DNA of 64,000 bases from Maribellus maritimus (lineage in GTDB: Bacteria > Bacteroidota > Bacteroidia > Bacteroidales > Prolixibacteraceae). A program made the position numbers and the translations under genes. Positions within the stretch are counted from its first letter, which is position 1; every line of letters begins with the position of its first letter. Location of the stretch: contig NZ_JAIKLE010000001.1 of NCBI RefSeq assembly GCF_022267315.1, forward strand, positions 1-64,000, read 5' to 3'. Positions 41,832-51,282 of the stretch are shown piece after piece. A model generated the notes under the pieces. It was not told the origin of the DNA. It made no database searches and was given only the letters and a program-made list of their open reading frames with translations.

Positions 41832-43256
41832 TTAGACGTTCAAATCAATACAAACCATTGTTTTTGAATCCCTCATAATTAAATATCCATCAGACAGGGC
41901 AAACGGAGCCCAGGCATCGTGCCCGTCTTCAATTACTTTCACCTGATCGAGCTGAATATAACTTTGGGTACTTGGTTTTACAATAGTAAGTGTACCGTCA
42001 TCGCTCAACACAAACATTTTGTTGTCGGCCATAAAGTAAGGGCCCAAACCAAAACGAACCTCTTTACCACTCGACCATACTACTTTTCTTGTATCGGAGG
42101 GGTCTACACAAATCAACTGATTCCTGAGAGCACCACCATCTTTAGGTAAAATTCCAAAAAGATGATTCTCCCAAAGAATTGGCGTTTGCTGCTCACAAGC
42201 TAATCCATCCTTTGGTGCATATTCATACAAAGGCTCAATGGAATAAATGCCATTGTTTTCAGAAAGCTGAAGCACCATACTTCCTGCACCGTAACCGGCA
42301 GTCATAAATATCTTCCCATCGGACATACATACCGGTGAGGGCGCAACAACAGAGTGGTTCCAGGCGGGTGTTTCCCAAAGTATTTGTCCGGCATCGTCGC
42401 CTTCAGCAGCCACAGCAACCATTCCACCAACTGCACTGTAGACATACATCTTTCTCCCTCCAAAAGTGAAAGGAATTACTGAAGAATGCGACATTAACCA
42501 ATTGTTTGGATTAGGCGTTTCCCAGATTTTTTCTCCGGTTGCACAATCAATTGCTACCATCAACGCTTTTCCTCCGGTTGCAATTATCGCTTTCCCGTCA
42601 TCGATTAGCGGACACTGACCGGTGTACCACAATGGAATTTCCGATTCATACTCCTTGGCCACATCCAATCCCCAAATTAAGTTGGCCGTTTCACGCTCCA
42701 AACACATTACGTGGCACATTGGCCCCATTGTTAAAATATAGTCTTCGGTTACGGCAGGAATTGTGCGCGACATTCCATGGTTTCGTTTGATATTTAAACT
42801 GTAACCACGCGCCCACATTTCTTTCCCTTCCACAACCGAAAAACAACGCAGCATATCAGCACGTTTTTCCTCATCGTAATCCAACACATAGGCAAGTCCC
42901 TTATATATAGCTGCTCCCGAGTGGCCTTCACCCAATTCAACGCTCCATAAAATCTTTGGTCCCTCTGCCGGGAATTTGTCAATCAACTTTACCGGAGACT
43001 TCGAGATGTTGTCAAAATCAGCTCCCCTGAATCTTGGCCAGGTTTCTGAAAGTTCGGTATATTCTGTATTATACTCGCGAATAATCTCACCTATATTTAC
43101 CATCTGAACCGAATCGCCCGCCCCGCGATTATCAGCACCTGCTTCGCTGACCTTAAAGTTATGGGTCGGATCATTGCTCAGCCACCAAAATATAATTCCG
43201 ACTCCAATGAAACCGGTGATCAGAAGAATGATTTTTATGGTTTTTTTGTCGTTCAT
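41832..43256 (-). CDS. PQQ-like beta-propeller protein (FRG type)
   Basis: The 474-residue protein has a signal or anchor helix (IKIILLITGFIGVGIIFWW), the WPRFRGADFDNI motif near 73-84, and propeller strands including GLAYVLDYDEEKRADMLR, VMCLERETANLIWGLDVA and LMVAIDCATGEKIWETPNP. It is longer than the 414-residue paralogues and has several Cys and Met residues (LTMGPMCHVMCLERE). The gene ends 9 bp before the NHL gene and begins 1 bp after the stop of the preceding propeller gene, so translation may be coupled. Confidence 0.85.
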   Translation of the reverse strand: MNDKKTIKIILLITGFIGVGIIFWWLSNDPTHNFKVSEAGADNRGAGDSVQMVNIGEIIREYNTEYTELSETWPRFRGADFDNISKSPVKLIDKFPAEGPKILWSVELGEGHSGAAIYKGLAYVLDYDEEKRADMLRCFSVVEGKEMWARGYSLNIKRNHGMSRTIPAVTEDYILTMGPMCHVMCLERETANLIWGLDVAKEYESEIPLWYTGQCPLIDDGKAIIATGGKALMVAIDCATGEKIWETPNPNNWLMSHSSVIPFTFGGRKMYVYSAVGGMVAVAAEGDDAGQILWETPAWNHSVVAPSPVCMSDGKIFMTAGYGAGSMVLQLSENNGIYSIEPLYEYAPKDGLACEQQTPILWENHLFGILPKDGGALRNQLICVDPSDTRKVVWSSGKEVRFGLGPYFMADNKMFVLSDDGTLTIVKPSTQSYIQLDQVKVIEDGHDAWAPFALSDGYLIMRDSKTMVCIDLNV

Positions 43257-43257
43257 T

Positions 43258-44502
43258 CTAAGCTTTTATGTTATAAACCATCAGAACATCGCCATGCCTA
43301 ATAAAAAGCATTCCGTTGTAAATGGCAGGATGCGCCCAGTGTGGTCCTACTCCTTTGTCAACCTTAAAAGTACTTATAATTTTTAATTTTTCAGGAGAAG
43401 GTTTGACAAGAGCAACATTTCCTCTTTTTTCTTCAAAAAGATAAAGCATTCCATCCGCAAAAATAATGGAGCCTTTATTTTCCCAATCTGTTTCCCAGTT
43501 TGTTTTACCGGTATCCCAATTTACACTGGCCCACTTTCCCCGTGCGTTATTTGTCCAGGTTGAGCCGTAAATATTCCCATCAACCAAAACTGTTCCGCCA
43601 TGGTGTGTATCCAAAGTATCATTTTCCCATTTTATTTCTACGGATTCACCATCTTCAGAAAGAGAAAACAGTATACCTGGATGATTGTAGCCACTGGTTT
43701 GAAAGATTTCTCCGTTATGGTATAAAGGTGGATTTGTTTGCGCACCAACTCCAATACTTTCCGTGTGAAATTGTAAAAGGTCAAAACTCCAGATAATCCT
43801 GCCATCTTCCGGAGCAACTGCGATGAAGTCCTCCGATGTTTGTGCCAGAATTATTTTTTTTCCGTTATGATTTATTAAAACCGGCGATGCGTATGATTTT
43901 GCACCTCCCATACTTTTTGTTTTCCAAACAAGCGAGCCGTCTTTTTTATTTAAGGCAACCAGTGCATTTTCTTCTCCTCCTGTTGTATATAAAACGGCGT
44001 CATCGATCAGTAACAACGCCTCTGCATCGCCATGCTTAAAAATTTCGCCTCCATATTTTTTTATGGCATCAACCTGCCAAACTACTTTTCCTGTAAGTGC
44101 ATCAATACAATTTACCTGTCCGGTGCCACTTGACACATACAATTTTTTGTTTTCATAAGTTGGTGTGCTGCGGCTGTCGATATAAGAGGCCGTCCAGGAA
44201 CGCCCGTAAGGAACATCCCAAAGCAACTCCCCTTTTAAATTATATGCTGAAAGAATATCGATGGTATCTTCTTTTATACCTGTAATAAAAATTGTTTCAT
44301 CAGCCAAAATTGGTTGAGAATATCCTTTCCCGACTCCTTCAATTTCAAGGAAAACTTCTGGTCCGCTTTCAGACCACTCTTTTAAGAGGCCCGATTCGTT
44401 ATAAATACCTGAACGATTATCTCCTCGAAACTCAATAATTTCCTGAGCAAACAGTACTTCTCCAGACAGCAACAACAATAGTATGGTAAATATGAATCTC
44501 AT
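43258..44502 (-). CDS. Exported PQQ-like beta-propeller protein (WRG family)
   Basis: The 414-residue protein has a Sec signal (MRFIFTILLLLLSGEVLFAQ), an early FRGDNRSGIYNESGLLKEW motif, propeller strands (KLYVSSGTGQVNCIDALTGK, ENALVALNKKDGSLVWKTK) and the ending GPHWAHPAIYNGMLFIRHGD. It is the same length as the next upstream gene at 44546 and shares both end motifs with it, so the two arose by tandem duplication. No ligand is visible. The gene runs directly into the 41832 gene. Confidence 0.86.
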   Translation of the reverse strand: MRFIFTILLLLLSGEVLFAQEIIEFRGDNRSGIYNESGLLKEWSESGPEVFLEIEGVGKGYSQPILADETIFITGIKEDTIDILSAYNLKGELLWDVPYGRSWTASYIDSRSTPTYENKKLYVSSGTGQVNCIDALTGKVVWQVDAIKKYGGEIFKHGDAEALLLIDDAVLYTTGGEENALVALNKKDGSLVWKTKSMGGAKSYASPVLINHNGKKIILAQTSEDFIAVAPEDGRIIWSFDLLQFHTESIGVGAQTNPPLYHNGEIFQTSGYNHPGILFSLSEDGESVEIKWENDTLDTHHGGTVLVDGNIYGSTWTNNARGKWASVNWDTGKTNWETDWENKGSIIFADGMLYLFEEKRGNVALVKPSPEKLKIISTFKVDKGVGPHWAHPAIYNGMLFIRHGDVLMVYNIKA

Positions 44503-44545
44503 GAATTAAGTTCGTTGATAAAAAGCAAAATTATTCCTTTAATTT

Positions 44546-45790
44546 TTATTTGTTTTTGATATCGTAAACCATCAAAACCTCACCATGGCGCATAAATAAT
44601 TTACTGTCGGCAATAAACGGATGCGCCCAGTGTGTTCCGGCACCTTTACTAATTCTAAATTGACTAACGACTTCAAATCCATCAGGATCCGGTTTTACTA
44701 AGCCTACATTTCCTCTTTCGTTGTATGCATACAACATACCGTCGGCCATTACAAGCGATCCTTTGGTATCCCAGTCGGCAACATATTTAATTTCGCCGGT
44801 ATTCCAACTCATACAAACCCAGCGGCCTCTTTTGTTATCAAACCAGTTTGAACCGTATAAATAACCATCATACAGAATAACTCCATGGTGATGATTATCA
44901 AAAGTATGATCGACAAATACTTCAGAAACACCGGATCCCAATGAATCCATTTCAAGCATTACCGCCGGATAATCATAGCCCATGGTTATAAAGATTCGAT
45001 TGTCTTTACAAAGAGGAGTATTTGTCCAGATTAAACCATTGTCCTGCCATTTCCATTCTTTCGGTTTCCAATATTGATACGTCCATTTTATTTCCCCTGA
45101 ATTCGGATCCAGGGCAATCAGGTGCGAAGCAATCACAGCCAACACAAACCGATGTCCGTTAAATTCATAAACGGTTGCAGAGGCGTAAGCTCTTGGTCCT
45201 CCTATCGATTCACTTTGCCAGGCCAGTTCCCCGGTCATTTTATCAAAAGCAACCACGCTTGTTTTCTGTCCGCCGGGAGTACAAATAACTTTGTCATCAA
45301 CAATAAGCGGAGTCTCAGCATTTCCCCAAACGTGGTACTGGCATTCAAATTCTTTGTCCACATCCACGGCCCAAATTTCTTTACCGGTTTCCCGGTTTAA
45401 ACAAACCAGTCTGCCGGTTCCGCTTTGTACATAAATACGGTCGTCTTCAACTGTGGGAGTACTTCTTGTGTCAGGAAATGACTGGTTCCAAGAGCGGCCA
45501 TATGACACCTGCCACTTTATATTTCCGTCCATATCAATAGCTGACAGATAATCAAGGGTATCAATCATTCCTGTTGTGTAAATCATGTTATTGTAAAAGA
45601 TCGGAGATGACCAACCTTTGCCAATTTTTTCCACTTCCAGAATTTGTGCGGGCCCATCGGCAGGCCATTCTTTTAACAAGCCTGTCTCATTAAAAATCCC
45701 ATCACGGTTCGGGCCACGCCATTGCGCGAGTTGAGCACTTAAACTCAAAGCGGACATAAGCAAAATAAAGATTGTAATCGTTGTTCTCAT
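44546..45790 (-). CDS. Exported PQQ-like beta-propeller protein (WRG family)
   Basis: The 414-residue protein has a Sec signal (MRTTITIFILLMSALSLSAQ), the QWRGPNRDGIFNETGLLKEW motif, strands such as RIYVQSGTGRLVCLNRETGK and KTSVVAFDKMTGELAWQSE, and the ending GTHWAHPFIADSKLFMRHGE. It is a tandem paralogue of the 43258 protein. It begins 20 bp after the response regulator gene ends, so the LytTR regulator and the propeller genes are likely in one transcript or closely controlled. Confidence 0.86.
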   Translation of the reverse strand: MRTTITIFILLMSALSLSAQLAQWRGPNRDGIFNETGLLKEWPADGPAQILEVEKIGKGWSSPIFYNNMIYTTGMIDTLDYLSAIDMDGNIKWQVSYGRSWNQSFPDTRSTPTVEDDRIYVQSGTGRLVCLNRETGKEIWAVDVDKEFECQYHVWGNAETPLIVDDKVICTPGGQKTSVVAFDKMTGELAWQSESIGGPRAYASATVYEFNGHRFVLAVIASHLIALDPNSGEIKWTYQYWKPKEWKWQDNGLIWTNTPLCKDNRIFITMGYDYPAVMLEMDSLGSGVSEVFVDHTFDNHHHGVILYDGYLYGSNWFDNKRGRWVCMSWNTGEIKYVADWDTKGSLVMADGMLYAYNERGNVGLVKPDPDGFEVVSQFRISKGAGTHWAHPFIADSKLFMRHGEVLMVYDIKNK

Positions 45791-45810
45791 TATTAGTTTT
45801 TTGATTGATA

Positions 45811-46539
45811 TTATTTATTTATAAATCCGTTATAATCAAGGCGTTTAAATACCGCTTCTTTATAACTTGTGCCGATCGGAAATTCCTTTTCACCAATATA
45901 AATACTTACCGGACTGAAACTTGTTATTCTCTCTGTTGCCACGATAAAAGAACGATGAATACGCAGAAAAACGTCGGAAGGGAGAATATCACCGATGGAA
46001 GAAATTGTATAACGAATGTTTATTTCCCTATTTTCAGTAACCACTTTCAGGTTGTCGCCCATACTCTCGGTAAACACAATTTCGGAGACCGGAATTTTAT
46101 GAATTATATTTTTTTCTCTTAAGTATAAAAATGCTTCGTTTGTTCCTTTTCTACGAACGGATACTTCACTGCCGGATACAAAAAACGCGTTAAACTTATC
46201 AACTGCCTGCATAAACCGTTCAAACGAAATAGGTTTTAACAAATAGTCGAGGACATTTAAGTCGTAGCCCTGAAGGGCATATTGCCGATGGGCGGTTGTT
46301 AATATTACATGAGGCGGATTTTTGAGCGTTTTGATGAGTTCTGTTCCTTTCATTTCAGGCATATGAATATCAAGAAACATTAAATCAACTTTATTTTGGG
46401 CTAAAAAATTAAAGGCATCATAAGCGTCACAGGCAGTTCCTGCAATTTCAATGGAATCTATTTTACTGAGGTGTGTTTTCAACACTTCAATCGCAAGAGG
46501 TTCATCATCTACTATTAAACATTTTGCCTTTTTATCCAT
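45811..46539 (-). CDS. LytTR-family response regulator
   Basis: The 242-residue protein has a receiver (about 5-120) with Asp57 as phosphoacceptor (DLMFLDIHMPEMKG) and a C-terminal LytTR DNA-binding domain (about 140-240) with IVFTESMGDNLKVVTENREI and FLRIHRSFIVATERI. It lies 6 bp after the sensor kinase gene and 20 bp before a propeller gene. This kind of pair controls local operons in Bacteroidota, so it probably regulates the propeller/redox cluster. Confidence 0.95.
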   Translation of the reverse strand: MDKKAKCLIVDDEPLAIEVLKTHLSKIDSIEIAGTACDAYDAFNFLAQNKVDLMFLDIHMPEMKGTELIKTLKNPPHVILTTAHRQYALQGYDLNVLDYLLKPISFERFMQAVDKFNAFFVSGSEVSVRRKGTNEAFLYLREKNIIHKIPVSEIVFTESMGDNLKVVTENREINIRYTISSIGDILPSDVFLRIHRSFIVATERITSFSPVSIYIGEKEFPIGTSYKEAVFKRLDYNGFINK

Positions 46540-46545
46540 CGTTAA

Positions 46546-47598
46546 TTAATTATTCCAAAATATTTTTAAATCTACCTCAAAATGTTTTTTATCAAATTTG
46601 ATAAGCAAATCGTGCAAATCAGGATATATCAGTTCAAGTCTTCTTTTTACATTTTTCAAGCCTATTCCTTCGCCAACAGTTTCGTCTTTTTTAGTCTCTC
46701 CCGGAACTGTATTGAGCACATTTAACCGCAAAAATTTTTCACCAACTTTTAAGCTTATTTTAATGTTGGGCTTTGCTCTATCGTTACTTGCACCGTGTTT
46801 AAAACTGTTTTCGATAAAAGGCAACAAAATAAGCGGTGCTATCTGATGACTATCAATATCTCCTTCAATTTTATAATCTAATTCAAGTCTTTGGTTATAC
46901 CTCATCTTTTCCAATTCAATATAGCTTTCCAATATATCCAGTTCTTTTTCCAGCGGTACATAATCGTCATTACTTTTATAAATCATGTAATCAAGCAAAC
47001 CGGCAAGTTTTAATACTATATCCGGTGTTTTTTCTGATTTTATTAAAGTAAGCGCATACAAATTATTGAGTGTGTTAAAAAGAAAATGCGGATGAACCTG
47101 GGCTCTCAAAAAACTCAACTCTGCGGCCAGTTTTTCTTCTGCAAGCTTTTTATTTTTTTGCTCATCGACATACCATTTCTTAAAAATTATTATTGCAGTT
47201 GCCAAAACCGGAATTCCATAATTTGAAATTAACTTGTTGAAGATTTTAGGGAGATAAAAAAGCGAGTAATGAGAAAAGTCATAATACCCGGTATATCTGT
47301 TTGTAAAATAATAAGAACTCCAAATGATAAAACCATAAAGAACAGCGTGGAAAACGGCAAGAATTCCAAAAGTAACGAACTTCTTTTTCTCCGTTGCAAA
47401 GGGAAGAATCAAGTATATGAAGACATACGTACCAATAATCCGCGACGGTAACAAGGTAAGGCTAATAATAAGTTCTTCATGATAACGATCGAGGTAGCCT
47501 CCATAGGTAATCCAATACATCAGAAAAATCAGCACCCAAAATAAAAGATGCCACAAAAAGCGGAACCTGAAAAATATAGGAAGCTGATTTTCTGCCAT
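46546..47598 (-). CDS. LytS-type sensor histidine kinase
   Basis: The 350-residue protein has four predicted membrane helices (about 13-31, 43-66, 74-97, 119-139), a short coiled coil (about 145-162) and the His_kinase domain with His171 in QVHPHFLFNTLNNLY. A GHKL ATPase follows (about 240-350) with PFIENSFKHGAS and GIGLKNVKRRLELIYP. There is no large sensor domain, so it probably senses through its membrane helices. It is cotranscribed with the LytTR regulator. Confidence 0.94.
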   Translation of the reverse strand: MAENQLPIFFRFRFLWHLLFWVLIFLMYWITYGGYLDRYHEELIISLTLLPSRIIGTYVFIYLILPFATEKKKFVTFGILAVFHAVLYGFIIWSSYYFTNRYTGYYDFSHYSLFYLPKIFNKLISNYGIPVLATAIIIFKKWYVDEQKNKKLAEEKLAAELSFLRAQVHPHFLFNTLNNLYALTLIKSEKTPDIVLKLAGLLDYMIYKSNDDYVPLEKELDILESYIELEKMRYNQRLELDYKIEGDIDSHQIAPLILLPFIENSFKHGASNDRAKPNIKISLKVGEKFLRLNVLNTVPGETKKDETVGEGIGLKNVKRRLELIYPDLHDLLIKFDKKHFEVDLKIFWNN

Positions 47599-47727
47599 TT
47601 TAATTTTTGATTTTTACCAAACTTACTTCATGCCTGATAAACAAACAAATTGCTGCGACGAACACATAATAAAAGAAGATGTTTAGATGTTTTAAGCTCC
47701 TCTTTCTATGTTATTTAGAATGAGTCT

Positions 47728-48942
47728 TTATTTGATTTTATAGGCAATCAGCACATTTCCATGTCTTACATATAACTTACCGTCGTTTATCACCGGATGA
47801 GCCCAATGTTGGGCTGAACCTAACTCTACCTTTGTTTGACTTATAACATCAAATTTTTCAGGAGTGGTTTTCACCAGTGCCAGTTCTCCTCGTTCGCTGT
47901 AACAATACAACATTTCGTCGGCATAAATTAACGTGCCTTTTGTTAAATCTTTTGATGCATATTTTTCTTCACCTGTTTTCCAATCAACGCATCTCCATTC
48001 GCGGGCGTTGTCACCGGAGCCGTATAAATATCCGTCAACCATTACCATTCCACCAATGCGGCTATCAAGTTTCTCACTTTTCCATACTTCCTTCACGCTG
48101 CTTCCGTCGGCACTAAGTTCAAGTTTTTCCCCTCCTTGTCCGTATCCGCTGAAACAAAATATCCCCCCTGCTTCATAAATTGGTGTATTAGGATGAACGG
48201 CCCAACGATTGGTATGTGGATAAGACCATAGTAATTTACCATCGGCAGCATCAAGTCCGATCAAATGATCGGCGGTGTGAGTAACCAAAAGTTTCCTTGC
48301 GGGCAATTCCACTACCAGAGGCGTGCAATAAGCAGAAAGCTCACCTTTCCCTTCCGATGACCATATCACATCTCCGTTAAAACGGTTTAAAGCAACTACG
48401 TTATTTCTTTTCCCTCCGGGTGTAACAAAAACCCTGTCCCCGTCAACAACTACCGTTTCAGTAACTCCCCACTGAATATTTCTGCCATCAAAATCATTCA
48501 ACATATCTTTTCGCCATTTTAAGGAACCATCTTTTGCATCCATACAGGTGAGAACTCCGTAACCGGAATAAATGTATAACAAATTGCCAACTACGGTTGG
48601 CGAAGACCGAACGCCGGGGTAGCTTTCAAAAAATTCTTTTCCGTATGATTCTTCCCATAACAATTTTCCGTTCTTATCGAGAACAATAACATACCCTTCA
48701 TTATCTTTCCCTCCGGTTATATAAATCATATCGTTCGCAAAAACAGGAGATGAGAATCCTTCTCCCAAATCATCAAAATGCCAAATTATTTCGGGTCCTG
48801 ATGCCGGCCATTCTTTTAACAAACCAGTTTCATCATAGATTCCATTTCCATGTGGACCACGCCACTTGGTAGGAATTTGTGCATCAGAAACAAAGCTTGT
48901 TAGCAAAAGGATAAAAACTAGCAACAAAGTATTTTTACTCAT
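47728..48942 (-). CDS. Exported PQQ-like beta-propeller protein (WRG family)
   Basis: The 404-residue protein has a Sec signal (SKNTLLLVFILLLTSFVSDA), the TKWRGPHGNGIYDETGLLKEW motif region (about 25-45), strands like LLYIYSGYGVLTCMDAKDG and RNNVVALNRFNGDVIWSSE, and the ending AQHWAHPVINDGKLYVRHGN. It is the third member of the WRG group, separated from the other two by the two-component genes. It is probably the first gene of the cluster; the 185 bp upstream hold no obvious promoter. Confidence 0.85.
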   Translation of the reverse strand: MSKNTLLLVFILLLTSFVSDAQIPTKWRGPHGNGIYDETGLLKEWPASGPEIIWHFDDLGEGFSSPVFANDMIYITGGKDNEGYVIVLDKNGKLLWEESYGKEFFESYPGVRSSPTVVGNLLYIYSGYGVLTCMDAKDGSLKWRKDMLNDFDGRNIQWGVTETVVVDGDRVFVTPGGKRNNVVALNRFNGDVIWSSEGKGELSAYCTPLVVELPARKLLVTHTADHLIGLDAADGKLLWSYPHTNRWAVHPNTPIYEAGGIFCFSGYGQGGEKLELSADGSSVKEVWKSEKLDSRIGGMVMVDGYLYGSGDNAREWRCVDWKTGEEKYASKDLTKGTLIYADEMLYCYSERGELALVKTTPEKFDVISQTKVELGSAQHWAHPVINDGKLYVRHGNVLIAYKIK

Positions 48943-49078
48943 GACTTTAAGGTTTATATTAAACGTCTAAAATAAAATCAATGCGCATCATTTGCAATGG
49001 GTGAATTCAATTTATTACATGTCTAAATAGTAATATATGTTTACATTTTATTAAGATCTTGTTAACAAATGCAGACAT

Positions 49079-49106
49079 AAAAAAAGCCCTGCAAAACAGA
49101 GCTTTA
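49079..49106 (-). terminator. typA: Rho-independent terminator of typA
   Basis: On the minus strand AAAGCTCTG (49105-49097) pairs with CAGGGCTTT (49091-49083), allowing one G-U pair, with a 5-base loop and a run of T residues after it. It lies 22 bp beyond the typA stop codon. Confidence 0.75.
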
Positions 49107-49127
49107 AATTATTTTTGAATATCAGTC

Positions 49128-50942
49128 TTATTCCTGAGTAACCGATTTTGCCTGTCGTTTCCGGTCGTGCTCATTTAACAGGATTTTTCTCAAACGCATA
49201 TATTTTGGCGTAATCTCAATATATTCATCATTGCGAATATATTCCATAGCTTCTTCCAGCGAAAATTTTATAGCCGGAGCAATTGCGGTTTTATCGTCGG
49301 AACCGGCAGCACGCATATTGGTAAGCTTTTTTGTTTTTACAATATTGAGGGTCAAATCATCCTGGCGGGTATTTTCTCCGATTACCTGGCCAGCATAAAC
49401 ATCTTCGCCTGGTTCAACAAAAAATTTTCCCCGATCTTGCATCTTATCAATTGAATAGGCAATGGCTGTTCCGGTTTCCAGCGAAATCAGGGCTCCGTTT
49501 CTGCGAACTCCCAAATCGCCTTTCCAGGGTTCGTACCCATAAAAACGATGGGCCATTATTGCTTCTCCCTCGGTTGCTGTTAACATTTGGTTTCGCAACC
49601 CGATTAATCCACGCGCCGGGATTAAAAAATCAAGATGAGCGCGGTCCTCCTTGATCTCAATATTGGCAATATCTCCTTTCCGCTGTGTAACCAGTTCAAT
49701 CACCTTTCCCGAGAATACGTCGGGAACATGCACTGTTAAAGCTTCAATGGGCTCGTGTTTTTTTCCGTCAATTTCTTTTGTGAGTACTTTCGGTTGTCCA
49801 ACCTGCAACTCAAAACCTTCACGACGCATGGTTTCTACCAAAATAGACAAGTGAAGAATTCCCCGGCCATAAACCAAAAAAGAATCGGCCGATGCAGTAT
49901 CTTCAACCCGAAGTGCAAGATTTTTTTCTGTTTCCTTATACAATCGGTCTCTTAACTGGCGCGAGGTAACAAACTTTCCATCTCTCCCAAAAAAAGGTGA
50001 GTTGTTTGCTACAAAATACATACTCATCGTTGGTTCGTCCACTTTTATCGGCGTTAATCCCTCCGGCTCTTCTCCGTCGGCAATGGTATCGCCAATATCA
50101 AATCCTTCCAAACCAAGCACGGCACAAATTTCACCTGAAGGAACCGGCTCTTTTGTTTTTTCTTTTCCCAAACCTTCAAAAAGGTAAATTTCTTTGGCCA
50201 CGGTTTTTACCACTTTTCCGTCGCGTTTAACCAGCGAAACCTGAGAACCGGGCACCAATTGACCACGTGTTACTTTTCCAACAGCAATCCGCCCGGTGTA
50301 AGACGAATAATCCAGTGAGGTAATGCGCATTTGTAATGTTCCCTCTTTATGTTGGGCTGCAGGAATATGTTCTATTATTTCATCCAAAAGATAACTGATA
50401 TCACTGGTGGGTTCTTTCCAGTCGGATCCCATCCAGCCAGCTTTTGATGAACCAAAAACGGTGGGAAAATCCAGCTGATCTTCGGTTGCCTCCAGGCTGA
50501 ACATCAGATCAAACACTTTTTCCTGTGCAATTTCAGGTGTGCAGTTTGGCTTGTCAACCTTATTGATCACAACAATTGGTTTTAAACCAAGATCAATAGC
50601 TTTCTGCAACACAAAACGGGTTTGTGGCATCGGGCCTTCAAAAGCATCAACAATCAGTAACACTCCATCGGCCATGTTTAACACACGCTCTACCTCGCCT
50701 CCAAAATCGGAGTGACCGGGGGTATCGATAATATTGATTTTTGTGTCTTTGTAACGTACCGAAACGTTTTTGGAAAGAATGGTAATTCCACGTTCACGCT
50801 CCAGTTCATTATTATCCAAAATCAAATCCTGAACTTCCTGGTTTTCACGAAAAAGATTCACCTGGTGTAAAATCCTGTCAACCAGTGTCGTTTTCCCATG
50901 GTCAACGTGTGCAATAATTGCAATATTTCTAATTTCTGTCAT
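49128..50942 (-). CDS. typA: Ribosome-associated GTPase TypA/BipA
   Basis: The 604-residue translational GTPase (ATG at 50942; a TTG two codons upstream is less likely) has G1 [13 protein letters not shown]2/switch I near [12 protein letters not shown]3 [14 protein letters not shown]4 NKVDKP and the EF-G-like domains. The C-terminus has [20 protein letters not shown] and the typical TypA domain. It acts on 50S subunit assembly and stress or cold adaptation. A typical single-gene unit with its own terminator downstream. Confidence 0.96.
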   Translation of the reverse strand: MTEIRNIAIIAHVDHGKTTLVDRILHQVNLFRENQEVQDLILDNNELERERGITILSKNVSVRYKDTKINIIDTPGHSDFGGEVERVLNMADGVLLIVDAFEGPMPQTRFVLQKAIDLGLKPIVVINKVDKPNCTPEIAQEKVFDLMFSLEATEDQLDFPTVFGSSKAGWMGSDWKEPTSDISYLLDEIIEHIPAAQHKEGTLQMRITSLDYSSYTGRIAVGKVTRGQLVPGSQVSLVKRDGKVVKTVAKEIYLFEGLGKEKTKEPVPSGEICAVLGLEGFDIGDTIADGEEPEGLTPIKVDEPTMSMYFVANNSPFFGRDGKFVTSRQLRDRLYKETEKNLALRVEDTASADSFLVYGRGILHLSILVETMRREGFELQVGQPKVLTKEIDGKKHEPIEALTVHVPDVFSGKVIELVTQRKGDIANIEIKEDRAHLDFLIPARGLIGLRNQMLTATEGEAIMAHRFYGYEPWKGDLGVRRNGALISLETGTAIAYSIDKMQDRGKFFVEPGEDVYAGQVIGENTRQDDLTLNIVKTKKLTNMRAAGSDDKTAIAPAIKFSLEEAMEYIRNDEYIEITPKYMRLRKILLNEHDRKRQAKSVTQE

Positions 50943-51282
50943 TTTCAAATTTTACTAAAAACTAAAACCATGTTTACCTAAAAATGTTCTCATTCTTTGT
51001 TTGCACTTTAAACTGAATCAGAATGATTTAAGTAAATTGGCGCGCAAAAGTAAGAAAGTTTTTTTTCAGAAAAATCAAATTACGGTTAAATCGGTATTTA
51101 TATGTAGAAAATTAATATCGGATTCTGAATACACAAAACAATAAGTTTTAAACTTCCAATATTTTCAAAATGGAATCTCTTATCTACTCAGTCCAAACAG
51201 TTAAATATTCGATTAGAACCGAAAAATTAAGGGTTAATTCTTCGGTTTTAATCGAAACAATATACATTTTATAAAAAAGTAA
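50943..51282. other. 340-bp intergenic region, typA upstream
   Basis: No gene is seen. On the minus strand TACTTTTG (51052-51045) matches the -7 consensus and could drive typA with a leader of about 95 nt, but the nearest -33 match is 23 bases away. At the right end is a strong inverted repeat (51208-51256). Confidence 0.35.
51208..51256 (+). promoter_or_regulatory. 49-nt strong inverted repeat / hairpin
   Basis: TTCGATTAGAACCGAA (51208-51223) pairs with TTCGGTTTTAATCGAA (51241-51256), and inside it AATTAA (51225-51230) pairs with TTAATT (51234-51239), with a GGG loop. In plus-strand RNA the only imperfection is one A-C mismatch plus one G-U pair. It sits 26 bp before the ATG at 51283. It could be an RNA leader structure, a MITE-like element or an operator. 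Confidence 0.6.
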
